A stretch of 64,000 nt of DNA from Lachnospiraceae bacterium (GCA_017428265.1 JAFRRD010000050.1:1-64000); one strand, 5' to 3'; positions 34,764-43,379 are shown, counted from the first letter of the stretch. Notes: generated by a model not told the origin, from the letters alone. Translations and numbers: made by a program.

Positions 34764-36146
34764 ATGTCTCAGAGTTTCGATAAAAATACCGCGGAACCGT
34801 CCCAGAACCGGATGGGGACCCAGCCGGAAGGGCGGCTTCTGGTGTCCATGGCCCTGCCGATGACCGTTTCGATGCTGTTCCAGGCGCTCTACAACGTCGT
34901 TGACAGCTTCTTTGTCGCGCAGCTCTCGCAGGATGCCATGAATGCCGTCAGTCTGGCCTTCCCCATGCAGAGCCTGCTGATTGCCTTTTCCGTCGGCACC
35001 GGCGTCGGCATGAGCGCGCTCATTTCCCGTGCACTCGGTGAAAAGCATGAAGAGCGGGCCCGCGAGGTCGCCGGGACCGGATTTTTCCTTTTTATCGTGA
35101 CCGCAGCCGTCTTCTGCCTGGTCGGCCTTTCCTTCGGGCGGCGTTTCTTTGCCGTACAGACTGAAAATGCCGTCATCGTACGCTACGGCGGTGACTATCT
35201 GCACGTCGTCATGGGGATCTGTGTGTTTCTCTACGCGCAGGTCGCAACGGAGCGCCTGCTCCAGTCCGTCGGCTGCACCGACAAATCGATGATCATCCAG
35301 CTGACCGGTGCCATCATCAACATCATCCTCGACCCGCTTTTCATCTTCGGCTACGCGGGCTTTCCGCGGCTCGAGGTCATGGGCGCGGCCGTCGCGACCG
35401 TGATCGGCCAGGGGATCGCCGCCGCCGTGGGTATCTTCCTGAACCTGAAATATAACCCGGCCCTGAAGGACGCGTTCAAAATGATTCGTTTCCGCGGCCG
35501 CATTGCCGCCGATATCTACCGCATTGCCTATCCGTCGATCCTGATGCAGTCGGTCGGCTCGCTCACCACTTTCTGCATGAACCAGATCCTGCTGGGCTTC
35601 ACTGAGGCCGCGACGGCCGTCTACGGCGTCTATTTCAAGCTGCAGAGTTTCGTTTTCATGCCGGTCTTCGGTCTGAACAACGCCATGGTGCCGATCATTT
35701 CCTACAATTTCGGCGCCGGCAAAATGGACCGTGTCCGCCGGACCTACCGCATCGCGATCGCGATCGCCGTCAGTTTCATGGCGCTCGGCGCGGCCGTCTT
35801 CCTGGCGATCCCGGAGGTCCTTATCGGGATCTTCAATCCGACCGACGAAATGCTGGCCATCGGTGTGCGGGCAATGCGGATCATCGCGATCCATTTCCCC
35901 TTCGCGGGCTTTTCCATCATCGCCGGCTCTGTCTGCCAGTCGATCGGCAACCCCTTCCACTCCCTCGTCATCTCCATCTGTCGGCAGGTGCTGGTGCTGC
36001 TCCCGGTCGCCTTCCTTTTCTCCCTGACCGGCGTGCTCGACAACGTCTGGCTGGCCTTCCCGGCTTCCGAGGCGGTCTCGTTCACCCTGAGCAACATCTT
36101 CCTGAGGAAGACCATAAAGCGGGCACTTGCGAGAATTTCCGCTTGA
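34764..36146 (+). CDS. MATE family efflux transporter
   Basis: 460 residues with about twelve hydrophobic helices. The N-terminal half starts LLVSMALPMTVSMLFQALYNVVDSFFV and the second half PSILMQSVGSLTTFCMNQILLG, the two-fold repeat of the family. It is unlike the MATE protein at 4782-6119 in sequence, so the two likely have different substrates. The ATG follows a TTGAGGATCTGTC ribosome site. Substrate unknown. Confidence 0.9.
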   Translation: MSQSFDKNTAEPSQNRMGTQPEGRLLVSMALPMTVSMLFQALYNVVDSFFVAQLSQDAMNAVSLAFPMQSLLIAFSVGTGVGMSALISRALGEKHEERAREVAGTGFFLFIVTAAVFCLVGLSFGRRFFAVQTENAVIVRYGGDYLHVVMGICVFLYAQVATERLLQSVGCTDKSMIIQLTGAIINIILDPLFIFGYAGFPRLEVMGAAVATVIGQGIAAAVGIFLNLKYNPALKDAFKMIRFRGRIAADIYRIAYPSILMQSVGSLTTFCMNQILLGFTEAATAVYGVYFKLQSFVFMPVFGLNNAMVPIISYNFGAGKMDRVRRTYRIAIAIAVSFMALGAAVFLAIPEVLIGIFNPTDEMLAIGVRAMRIIAIHFPFAGFSIIAGSVCQSIGNPFHSLVISICRQVLVLLPVAFLFSLTGVLDNVWLAFPASEAVSFTLSNIFLRKTIKRALARISA

Positions 36147-36155
36147 TGTTATAAT
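36127..36155 (+). promoter_or_regulatory. Promoter of secreted multidomain protein
   Basis: TTGCGA (inside the MATE 3' end) and a perfect TATAAT are 17 bp apart, 41 bp before the next start codon. Confidence 0.6.
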
Positions 36156-36195
36156 ATAAGTTACTTTATTCTTCCGATTCGAGAGGAAATGTTTC

Positions 36196-38265
36196 ATGAA
36201 ATGCTGGAGAAAGCATCTTCGCACCGTACTGTGTGCGGCAGCGATCGTTCTGGGCACTGTCTTTGCGGCAGCGCCCGGGTCCGTATACGCCTCCGGAAAC
36301 ACGCCCGCTCCGAACGGTACGGTCTACAATGCCATCAAGCATTTCCTTTCCCATGTCGCCAAACGCGATCAGTATACGTTCTACGACAAGATCCCCTGCA
36401 CCCATGAGCTGCGCGAGTGCATCGGCTATCTCCTTGACGCTTATCAGCTGCAGGGTGTTGATTTCATCTCACGCTTCGATCTTCACTGGTCTCCTTCCTA
36501 CCCTTACGCAAACGTGCGGAACTTCTGCGCGCATCTGGACAAGGAATTTAAGTCCGGCAGCACGGTGAAAGTCCCCTGCGGCAATTCACAGTACACTTTC
36601 CTGTTCAAAAAATACAAAACGGCGGATGCAGCCTATGCCGACGGGGCTTTTGACACGGCCGGAACGATCGGCCTTCTGACATTGCCGAGCGAGACCTACG
36701 GCCACTGCTGGATCAGTCTCGGTAAATTTCCTTCCATGAGTGCGAACGAGATGCGCCTCTGGCTGGAAAACTATTACGGCCTCGCATCCGGTTCCTTAAG
36801 CGGGACCATTGCGACCGGTGATGTCAACAAGGTCTGGAAGGGCTACAGCCGGAATGTCTGGCGCGTTCATGCCACCCGCTGGTCGGAAGGCGTTCACGGC
36901 GGCTGCATCGTCGATAACGGGAGCGCTGAGGGAGCCCTGCAGAACGCCCCCTGCTACGTCCTGATCCCGACCTCCGAAAACAGCCAGCAGGCTGCGCAGC
37001 CTTCTCAGCCCTCGCAATCTTCACAGCCTTCGCAGTCCACTCAGCCCGCTCAGCCGGCACAGGCTGACCAGGGCAGTCTGTCCGTGCAGCTGATCTCCTC
37101 CATGCCGGCACTGACCGGCGGCAACGCCAATTATTCCCTGAGCGGTGTGAAGATCGGTGTCTATACCGACGCCGCCTGCACCCGGGAACTGCTTTCTGCG
37201 GCGACCGATGCCAACGGCTGCGTTAAGTTCAACTATCTCTGGGTCCAGACCGTTTACGTCAAACTGAAGTCGGATGCCCCCGGCTACGGAGGTGCGTCAG
37301 TCCGCAGCGTTCAGATCACGAAAAACAATACGGCTGAACTGGTCTTCGCCCTCACGCCTCAGCTGGTCTCTCCGAAGATCTCCGTCCAGCCGCAGGTTTA
37401 CACGCCCTCGCTTGACGGCGCCGAATTTACCGTGCGTTTCTACGCCTGCACCGGAACGGATCAGCTCGCCGATGCCGTCCCGAAGGGCGTCTGGACGATG
37501 AAAGCGGGGAAGGACGGGACGGTCTTCGGGGAGGAAACAACGGCTGTCGTCCAGGCGCCGGCGGGGACCCCCGGCTATTACCGGGATGCTGACGGCAGGA
37601 TCGTTTTCCCGCTCGGTTTCATTGCGGTCGAACAGACGGGCGCTGCCGAAGGGCAGGTCCTCGACCGGACATGGGCCGTCTGCGGCTGTACCGGGAGCGG
37701 GATCACAGCGGAAGCGGCGGCTTCGGCACAGCACGGTTCAAATGCACCGGTCATTTACTTCAGCGCCGCGTATCAGTCGCTGCAGAGCCTCGTCTCCGAC
37801 GGGACGACCTCTTATCTTGTCACTGCTGCGCCGGCCGAGTCCGATCCGGACAGCGTGCGTACGCTGAACATCGTTCCCTCGGAAAAACAAAACAGCGGTC
37901 TCTGGTTCGTGACCGGCAGTAAGCGATCCGCAGAGCAGCTCATTGCCCCGGTCGTCAGCTGCAGGCTTTTCAGCGCGGGCGGCAATGCCAAGCCGGACGG
38001 CGCGCTGCTGCAGACCGGTGATATCGTGTGCCTTTATGACAGGGCCGGCGAATCGTGCTTTGAAGGGACGGTCTTTCTCAGCGGCGATCAGGCGGACGGC
38101 GGCGGGGCGCTGCGGATGAGCGACCTTGTCCGGATCCGCAGCAGCCTCAGCGACAGGCTTCAGAACGGGGTTTATCCCGAAGACGACGGCAGCATCCGCC
38201 TGCCGGATGCGGTCAATATCCGCAAACCGCTGCCCGGCAGCGGGTCCGTTTTCCAGACGCCGTAA
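36196..38265 (+). CDS. Secreted multidomain protein with SpaA-like and dockerin-like parts
   Basis: 689 residues with a signal peptide (about 1-32, ending VYASG). Residues 35-260 form a domain with several cysteines and GHCWISLGKFP that I do not recognise. A Gln/Pro/Ser linker (about 263-295) leads to a prealbumin/SpaA-like fold (SLSGVKIGVYTDAACTREL...TDANGCVKF) and a second such domain near 395-500. The last 70 residues have two segments like dockerin half-repeats (DQADGGGALRMSDLVRIRSSL; PEDDGSIRLPDAVNIRK). Dockerin-like identity is a suggestion. It looks like a surface or matrix protein. The start ATG follows AGAGGAAATGTTTC. Confidence 0.75.
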   Translation: MKCWRKHLRTVLCAAAIVLGTVFAAAPGSVYASGNTPAPNGTVYNAIKHFLSHVAKRDQYTFYDKIPCTHELRECIGYLLDAYQLQGVDFISRFDLHWSPSYPYANVRNFCAHLDKEFKSGSTVKVPCGNSQYTFLFKKYKTADAAYADGAFDTAGTIGLLTLPSETYGHCWISLGKFPSMSANEMRLWLENYYGLASGSLSGTIATGDVNKVWKGYSRNVWRVHATRWSEGVHGGCIVDNGSAEGALQNAPCYVLIPTSENSQQAAQPSQPSQSSQPSQSTQPAQPAQADQGSLSVQLISSMPALTGGNANYSLSGVKIGVYTDAACTRELLSAATDANGCVKFNYLWVQTVYVKLKSDAPGYGGASVRSVQITKNNTAELVFALTPQLVSPKISVQPQVYTPSLDGAEFTVRFYACTGTDQLADAVPKGVWTMKAGKDGTVFGEETTAVVQAPAGTPGYYRDADGRIVFPLGFIAVEQTGAAEGQVLDRTWAVCGCTGSGITAEAAASAQHGSNAPVIYFSAAYQSLQSLVSDGTTSYLVTAAPAESDPDSVRTLNIVPSEKQNSGLWFVTGSKRSAEQLIAPVVSCRLFSAGGNAKPDGALLQTGDIVCLYDRAGESCFEGTVFLSGDQADGGGALRMSDLVRIRSSLSDRLQNGVYPEDDGSIRLPDAVNIRKPLPGSGSVFQTP
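36980..37065 (+). repeat. Tandem codons for Gln/Pro/Ser linker
   Basis: Short CAGCCTTCT/CAGCCCGCT-type units encode QPSQ and QPAQ repeats between the N-terminal domain and the SpaA-like domain of the secreted protein. Confidence 0.65.
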
Positions 38266-38314
38266 CCGGGAGACCGGCAGCGATCATCTCCACTGTCAGA
38301 AAGGAGTATTCCGC

Positions 38315-39199
38315 ATGAAAGACCCCGCGATCCGCAGCAACCGCATGCAGTGCCTCTGCGCCCTTGTCAGCGCAAGTATCGTGGTCCTCGGCGTCTGTAT
38401 CGGCGTGACCATGAACCTGACCACGCTCTACGACGAAAACTTCGACCACATGGGCCTGCAGACTTTCTGCATGTTCACGGTGAATTCCAATATCCTGACG
38501 GCGCTGGCGATGATGCTCTGCATCCCGTACACGGTGGACGGCCTGCGTACGGGCTATTACCATCTGCCCGACTGGGTCGTGATCCTGATGCATATGGCCG
38601 TGACCGCCATCAGCCTGAACTTCCTGATCTCACTGTGCATCCTGGCGCCGGTCAAGGGCTTCGCCCTCATCTACGGCGGCTCGCGCTTCTTCCTGCACGG
38701 CGTCTGCCCGGTCCTGGCCATTCTTACGTTCTGTTTCTTTATCTGCAGCCACCTGATACGCCTGAAAGAATCCTTCCTGGCACTGATCCCGGTGTTCATC
38801 TATGCGGTACTGTACTTCATCATGGTGGTCGTGATCGGTGAGGAGCACGGCGGCTGGAACGATTTCTACGGCTTCGCGACAAGGCTCCCGGTCTGGATCC
38901 CCGCCATCGTGATCATGCCGCTGACCTTCGGGCTCGCAACGCTCCTCAGGCTCGCGCACAATAAGACCTGCCTGAACCGCCGTGCCAAGGACGCCGAACT
39001 CTACCGCGAGGCCTACAGCGGCAAAGACCTGCGTGAAGTGATCGCGGAAATGGCGCGCAGCCGCCGGACGGAAATGAAGACCAAGAGCATCGTGGTCCCG
39101 TCCCAGGTGATCGGCTACATGATCGAAAATACCGGCTCCGACCTGGACCCGCAGGAAGCCTGCCGGATCTACTTCGAAACCTTCGTAAAAGACGCCTGA
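38315..39199 (+). CDS. Six-helix membrane protein (Pr6Pr/FAR-17a-like)
   Basis: 294 residues. About six membrane helices fill residues 10-225, with TFCMFTVNSNILTALAMML, a pattern like the FT.QSN segment of Pr6Pr/FAR-17a-type membrane proteins. The C-terminal 70 residues are soluble and charged. The assignment rests on topology and this one motif. The start ATG at 38315 follows AAAGGAGTATTCCGC. It lies 49 bp after the secreted protein and is likely in the same transcript. Function unknown. Confidence 0.72.
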   Translation: MKDPAIRSNRMQCLCALVSASIVVLGVCIGVTMNLTTLYDENFDHMGLQTFCMFTVNSNILTALAMMLCIPYTVDGLRTGYYHLPDWVVILMHMAVTAISLNFLISLCILAPVKGFALIYGGSRFFLHGVCPVLAILTFCFFICSHLIRLKESFLALIPVFIYAVLYFIMVVVIGEEHGGWNDFYGFATRLPVWIPAIVIMPLTFGLATLLRLAHNKTCLNRRAKDAELYREAYSGKDLREVIAEMARSRRTEMKTKSIVVPSQVIGYMIENTGSDLDPQEACRIYFETFVKDA

Positions 39200-39211
39200 C
39201 CGGCGGAAATC

Positions 39212-39252
39212 AAAAAGCAGGGCTCCGGCTGATGCCGGAGCCCTGCTTTTTA
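39212..39252. terminator. Strong bidirectional terminator
   Basis: AAAAAGCAGGGCTCCGGC pairs perfectly with its complement around a TGAT loop. A-tract on one side and T-tract on the other serve both convergent genes. Confidence 0.92.
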
Positions 39253-39271
39253 TTCTGCACAGGCGGCTCGT

Positions 39272-40165
39272 TTACGGCTCCTGCGAGCGGAACCAAACGC
39301 CCATCTCCTCTTCCTTCACACGGATGAGGCCGCCCTTGTTGAGGCCGCCGTAGCCCTCCTGCATCGCCTTCCGGAAGACCGCCGCAGCGGCGTTGGTCAT
39401 GGGCAGATCCACGCCTTCGGCCTCTTCGGTCCCCTCCGCATGCACGAGGTCTTTGAAGGCTTTCTCGATCGGATAGCCGTCCTCGAAGCTGTTCTTCAGG
39501 ATGCGCGGGATGAAGAATTCCGAAGCGTAGCTGCCGCCGGTCCCGGTATTCAGGACTTCGCCGATCACCTCCGGCTCAAGGCCGAGGCGGAGCGCCAGCG
39601 GCAGGAGCTCGGCGATCCCGGCGACGTTGATGTCGTAAGCCGTGTTGTTGATCATTTTGGCGGCCTGGCCGCAGCCGGATGCCCCCATGTACAGTACCTT
39701 CGTCCCGATCATGTCAAGGTAAGGTTTGGCCTCGTCGAAAGCCTCCCGCAGGCCGCCGACCATCACCGTCAGCGTGCCCGCGTCCGAACGCGGCTTCATG
39801 CCCGAGACAGGCGCATCCAGGAAGGCGCCGACGCGTTCTTCGAAGGCCGAGGCGATCATCCGCGCGCTGTCCGGGGAAATGGTGCTGGTGTCGACGACGA
39901 TGGTCCCGCGCTCCTTCAGGACGTGGATCAGGCCTCCCTCGCCGAGCGTCACCTTTTCCACGACCGGCGCGTCCGGCAGGCTCAGGAAAATGATCCCGCA
40001 GTCCGCCAGATCTTCGTAGCCGTGCGCAATGTCAAAGCCCTCTCCGGCCAGCCGCGCACGCTTTTCCTCCGTCGCGGTATAGACCGTCAGGCTCCCGTTT
40101 TTCTTCAGAAGGTTCCGGGCCATGCCCATCCCCATCGTTCCCAGACCGATAAAACCTATCTTCAT
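39272..40165 (-). CDS. Beta-hydroxyacid dehydrogenase (3-hydroxyisobutyrate dehydrogenase family)
   Basis: 297 residues. The Rossmann start KIGFIGLGTMGMGMARNLL binds NAD(P). The substrate site DAPVSG, the catalytic lysine in GCGQAAKMINN and the C-terminal helical domain are present. The family includes 3-hydroxyisobutyrate, tartronate semialdehyde and 4-hydroxybutyrate-type dehydrogenases; the motifs do not decide among them. ATG at 40165 follows AAAGGAGACGGTC. It has its own promoter and is divergent from marR. Confidence 0.88.
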   Translation of the reverse strand: MKIGFIGLGTMGMGMARNLLKKNGSLTVYTATEEKRARLAGEGFDIAHGYEDLADCGIIFLSLPDAPVVEKVTLGEGGLIHVLKERGTIVVDTSTISPDSARMIASAFEERVGAFLDAPVSGMKPRSDAGTLTVMVGGLREAFDEAKPYLDMIGTKVLYMGASGCGQAAKMINNTAYDINVAGIAELLPLALRLGLEPEVIGEVLNTGTGGSYASEFFIPRILKNSFEDGYPIEKAFKDLVHAEGTEEAEGVDLPMTNAAAAVFRKAMQEGYGGLNKGGLIRVKEEEMGVWFRSQEP

Positions 40166-40193
40166 GACCGTCTCCTTTGCCTGTTCTGTTTTT

Positions 40194-40222
40194 ATTATAA
40201 CGGGCGGCGCCCCGCCGCGCAA
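40194..40222 (-). promoter_or_regulatory. Promoter of hydroxyacid dehydrogenase gene
   Basis: TTGCGC and a perfect TATAAT on the minus strand, 17 bp apart, 28 bp before the start codon. Confidence 0.65.
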
Positions 40223-40261
40223 GCCTTCCGCCGCCCCTGAATATTTATAAAGTTTTAATTA

Positions 40262-40275
40262 TTTCGGAACCGAAA
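40262..40275. promoter_or_regulatory. MarR operator candidate, upstream copy
   Basis: TTTCGGAACCGAAA has 6-bp arms around AA and contains the core TCGGNNCCGA. It lies directly upstream of the marR -35. Confidence 0.6.
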
Positions 40276-40280
40276 CATTA

Positions 40281-40308
40281 TTGACAGCCGGGGAAAACCT
40301 GCTATACT
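40281..40308 (+). promoter_or_regulatory. Promoter of marR
   Basis: A perfect TTGACA and TATACT are separated by 16 bp. Dyads lie on both sides. Confidence 0.75.
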
Positions 40309-40316
40309 CATTTATG

Positions 40317-40326
40317 TCGGTACCGA
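40317..40326. promoter_or_regulatory. MarR operator candidate, downstream copy
   Basis: TCGGTACCGA is a perfect palindrome with the same TCGGNNCCGA core as the site at 40262-40275. The centres are 53 bp apart, about five helical turns. Confidence 0.6.
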
Positions 40327-40367
40327 AGTAATCGGGCCGTATATCATAGATTAAAGGAGGAACAACA

Positions 40368-40973
40368 ATGATCAACGAAGCTGATCTTATGCAGAAAATG
40401 GAAATGTTTATCCGAATGAATCACCATCCCATGGGTCCCGGCCGCTACCATGGCAAAGGCCCCGCCCGCATACCTTTCGGTCCTCAGGGTCCCGCTTTCG
40501 GTCCTGAATTCCGCGGTCCGGAAGGTCCCCGTTTTGCTCCCGATGGCTGCCACCGTCCCGGCGGCCCGAAGCACATGCCCATGCACGGCATGCCGATGCC
40601 TCCCGCTCCGGGCATGCCCGCTCCGATGCATCCGCAGCGCCCGATGCTCGGCCGTGAACGCCTGCTCGTCCTGATCGGGCAGAGCGAAGGCGGCATCCGT
40701 CAGAAGGATCTGCTGGAGAAGGTGCACATCGGCGCTCCCGCGATGAGCGAACTCATCAACAAGCTGGAGGACGACGGCTACATCGTCCGCACGGTCGATC
40801 CCGATGACCGCCGGGCAACGCTCCTGTCTCTCACCGAAAAGGGGGAGGCCCGCGCCGCCGAAGTCGAAGACGAACGCGCCCTGCGCTTCAAGTCCGCCTT
40901 CGCCGCCCTCTCCGACGAAGAGAAAGAGACCCTGTCGGCCATCCTGGATAAGCTGCTCCTGCGCGAAGCCTGA
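40368..40973 (+). CDS. MarR-family regulator with Met/His/Pro-rich insert
   Basis: 201 residues. A short N-terminal helix (1-17) is followed by an unusual segment (about 18-93) of Gly/Pro/His/Met, including NHHPMGP, CHRPGGPKHMPMHGMPMPP and MPAPMHP. The winged helix then starts RERLLVLIGQSEGGIRQKDLL with recognition helix APAMSELINKLEDDG and wing DPDDRRATLLSLT. The C-terminal dimer helix is present. The insert carries about 7 His, 15 Met and 1 Cys, so it may bind metal such as copper or nickel; this is inference. The start follows AAAGGAGG. Twin dyads at its promoter suggest autoregulation. No transporter gene is adjacent. Confidence 0.85.
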   Translation: MINEADLMQKMEMFIRMNHHPMGPGRYHGKGPARIPFGPQGPAFGPEFRGPEGPRFAPDGCHRPGGPKHMPMHGMPMPPAPGMPAPMHPQRPMLGRERLLVLIGQSEGGIRQKDLLEKVHIGAPAMSELINKLEDDGYIVRTVDPDDRRATLLSLTEKGEARAAEVEDERALRFKSAFAALSDEEKETLSAILDKLLLREA

Positions 40974-41037
40974 AGCCGCAGGCCGGATCATGACGCCGCA
41001 ACCGGCGCCACCGCGGGCCGCTCGCCCGCTTCATATA

Positions 41038-41074
41038 AAGACCGCCTCCGATACGGAGACGGTCTCTTTTTTAT
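41038..41074. terminator. Bidirectional terminator between marR and ECF gene
   Basis: AGACCG-C-CTCCG pairs with CGGAG-A-CGGTCT around ATA, with one mismatch, then CTTTTTT on the plus strand. It lies between convergent genes. Confidence 0.85.
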
Positions 41075-41088
41075 CGGGCTTTCCCTCT

Positions 41089-41640
41089 CTATTCAGCCTT
41101 TTTCAGCCGCGGAACGATCGCGAGGGCGAGCAGGCCGCCGACGAATGCCGTGACGCCCTGCGGCCAGGAAAACATGACGGACAGCGCCTTCACCTGTTTT
41201 TCAGGAACAGATGTCAGCGCGGAAAGAAGCGCCGGGACAGTCAGCCAGAGAAAGCCGCATTTGACCGCCGCAGCCAGGATCACCCGCAGAATACCGGGCA
41301 TTTTCAGCTTATTCTTTGCGGTCCAGTAAATGAAGGCCAGCAGCCCGTTGCCGACGGCGATCAAAGGAACGATCGGCATGACCTGCGGCCCCACGCCGAT
41401 AAGGGAGGCCAGGATCGCCGAGACTACCCCCACGGTCACCGCGCTCCCGAGTCCGACCCGGTCCGCATACACGAAGAGGATGCAGTTGACCAGGCTTCCG
41501 GTCACCAGCTGCTTTACCGCGAAGGGGCCGGCGATGACGGCGCCGGCCGGGAGCACATTGCCGAGCCACTGTGCCGCGACGACCAGGGCGATCCCCATGG
41601 CCGTATAGGTCACGAAGCGGACCGTTTTCTTTCCGCTCAT
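41089..41640 (-). CDS. ECF transporter S component
   Basis: 183 residues and six hydrophobic segments. The N-terminal pattern is that of substrate-binding S components of energy-coupling-factor vitamin or metal importers (FVTYTAMGIALVVAAQWLG; AGPFAVKQLVTGSLVNCILF). The shared EcfA/T module must be elsewhere. The substrate cannot be read; no riboswitch is seen upstream, because the gene overlaps the hydrogenase stop codon by 4 bp. Translational coupling to an iron-sulfur hydrogenase is odd and may point to a cofactor or metal need. Confidence 0.82.
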   Translation of the reverse strand: MSGKKTVRFVTYTAMGIALVVAAQWLGNVLPAGAVIAGPFAVKQLVTGSLVNCILFVYADRVGLGSAVTVGVVSAILASLIGVGPQVMPIVPLIAVGNGLLAFIYWTAKNKLKMPGILRVILAAAVKCGFLWLTVPALLSALTSVPEKQVKALSVMFSWPQGVTAFVGGLLALAIVPRLKKAE

Positions 41641-43151
41641 TGCTCAGCCTCTTCCAGGCGCCCGCAATAATCGCTTTCCCGCGCACTTTTCTTTTCGGCT
41701 TCCGCACTGTATTTCTGAACGTTCTTGATCGACTGCGGGACAGGCATGATCGTGCCGGCACCGGCAACACAGCCGCCGGGGCAGGCCATACCTTCCAGAA
41801 GGTACCCGTTCCGTTTGCCGGCTTTTGCAAGCAGCAGCATCGTACGGCACTCTTTGAGGCCGTTGCCGCATTCGGTCGGGACCTCCCTGTCCGGATCAAG
41901 GTGCGCGATCTGCGCCTTGACCGCGGCCGCCACGCCGCCGACCACGGCAAAGCCGCGCCCGTCAGCCGTGCCTTCCCTGTATTCCTGATCGCACTCATCC
42001 GGCTCGAGCGTCGAGAAATCGATCTCCTTGGCCGCAAACATGCCGTTCAGTTCTTCAAAGGTCAGCACGAAGTCCACGTCCGAGCGGACGGTCCGCCGGC
42101 TGGCCTCCAGTTTCTTGGCGGCGCAGGGACCCACGAACACGATTTTCGCGTCGGGGTTGTCCCGCTTCATCAGCCTGGCCGTCAGGACCATCGGCGTCAG
42201 CGCCATGGAAATGTACGGCGCGAGCGTCGGGAACATCTTCTTCGCCATGACGCTCCAGGACGGGCAGCAGGACGTGCCCATGAAGGGCTGCTCCGCAGGA
42301 ACTTTTTTCAGGAAATCCTCCGCTTCCTCGATCGTGCACAGGTCGGCGCCGATCGCCACCTCCCGCGTATCGGCAAAGCCGAGAAGCCGCATGGCCTTTC
42401 GGAATTTGCCGATCGTTGCGCCCTGAAACTGGCCGATGAAGGCCGGCGCCACGATCGCAATGACCTTCTCGCCGCTGCGGATCGCATTGACCAGCTGGAA
42501 TATCTGGCTCTTGTCGGCAATGGCGCCGAAGGGGCAGTTCACGAGGCACATGCCGCAGGAAACGCATTTGTCGTAATCGATCTTCGCGCGGCCGTACTCA
42601 TCCGAACCGATGGCGTCCATGCCGCAGGCCTTCGCACAGGGCCGCTCGATCTTGCTGATGGCGTCGTAGGGGCATTGGTCCACGCATTTGCCGCACTTGA
42701 TGCAGAGCGTGTTGTCAATGACGCTGTGACCGTATTTATCCGTGCTGATGGCCTTTTTCGGGCAGACCGCCTGGCAGGGATGGGAAAGGCAGCCCTGGCA
42801 GTTCGAACTGACCCGCATTTCCTTCTCCGGGCAGGCATTGCAGGCAAAGGGCAGCACGTTGATGAGCGGCGGCTCGTAATATTTCTCCGTGATATTCGCT
42901 TCCTCGATGCCGAGGCTGGGCGGGCCGTATTCCGCCGCCGAACGCATCGGCAGGCCACAGGCAAGGCGGAGCCTCTCGGAAACGATCGCCCTCTCGCGGA
43001 ACACTGAATCGCGGTAGCGCGCGACCTCGCCGGGAATGATCTTGTAAGGGATCCTGTCGATCTGCGACACATCTCCCTCGTAGGCCATTTTGGCCACTTC
43101 CATGAACACCGACCGTCTCAGGTCGTCTACCACGCTGTGAACGCCTCTCAT
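41637..43151 (-). CDS. [FeFe] hydrogenase, group-B-like, monomeric
   Basis: 504 residues. The N-terminus (MRGVHSVVDDLRRSVFMEVA) and a Cys-rich region (104-130) are followed by two [4Fe-4S] ferredoxin motifs (C150-C160 and C196-C206). The H-cluster domain has L1 TSCCPSW (295-296), L2 GPCAAKK (Cys343) and L3 EGMACPGGC (Cys457, Cys461). This set resembles ferredoxin-linked group B enzymes; catalysis is reversible proton reduction. L2 begins with Gly instead of the Met of most group A enzymes. ATG at 43151 follows GAGGAGG. Maturation genes are not in the window. Confidence 0.93.
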   Translation of the reverse strand: MRGVHSVVDDLRRSVFMEVAKMAYEGDVSQIDRIPYKIIPGEVARYRDSVFRERAIVSERLRLACGLPMRSAAEYGPPSLGIEEANITEKYYEPPLINVLPFACNACPEKEMRVSSNCQGCLSHPCQAVCPKKAISTDKYGHSVIDNTLCIKCGKCVDQCPYDAISKIERPCAKACGMDAIGSDEYGRAKIDYDKCVSCGMCLVNCPFGAIADKSQIFQLVNAIRSGEKVIAIVAPAFIGQFQGATIGKFRKAMRLLGFADTREVAIGADLCTIEEAEDFLKKVPAEQPFMGTSCCPSWSVMAKKMFPTLAPYISMALTPMVLTARLMKRDNPDAKIVFVGPCAAKKLEASRRTVRSDVDFVLTFEELNGMFAAKEIDFSTLEPDECDQEYREGTADGRGFAVVGGVAAAVKAQIAHLDPDREVPTECGNGLKECRTMLLLAKAGKRNGYLLEGMACPGGCVAGAGTIMPVPQSIKNVQKYSAEAEKKSARESDYCGRLEEAEQ

Positions 43152-43200
43152 CGTCCGCAACCTCCTCATTTATTCGGAACACGAAATTCTTTCCGCCAAA

Positions 43201-43229
43201 AGTATAGCAGAATCTTCTCCGTCCCGCAA
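43201..43229 (-). promoter_or_regulatory. Promoter of hydrogenase gene
   Basis: TTGCGG and TATACT on the minus strand are 17 bp apart and lie 49 bp before the start. Confidence 0.6.
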
Positions 43230-43306
43230 GGCATATCGGCATCCGCGGAGCCTGTACGGGTACTGCCGAAGTTTTCCGCTTCCGGCGCGAAATCTCCCCT
43301 CTTTTC

Positions 43307-43335
43307 TTTACAAACGCGCCCGTTTTGGGTACAAT
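43307..43335 (+). promoter_or_regulatory. Promoter of tldD operon
   Basis: TTTACA and TACAAT are separated by 17 bp and lie 44 bp before the tldD start codon. Confidence 0.6.
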
Positions 43336-43379
43336 ATCAGCAGCTTACCAAAAGCATCTTACAGAAAGGAATATGTTTT

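Noticed and set aside
36980..37065. Short tandem repeats as a separate DNA element
   Set aside because: They code in frame for a Gln/Pro/Ser linker between protein domains.
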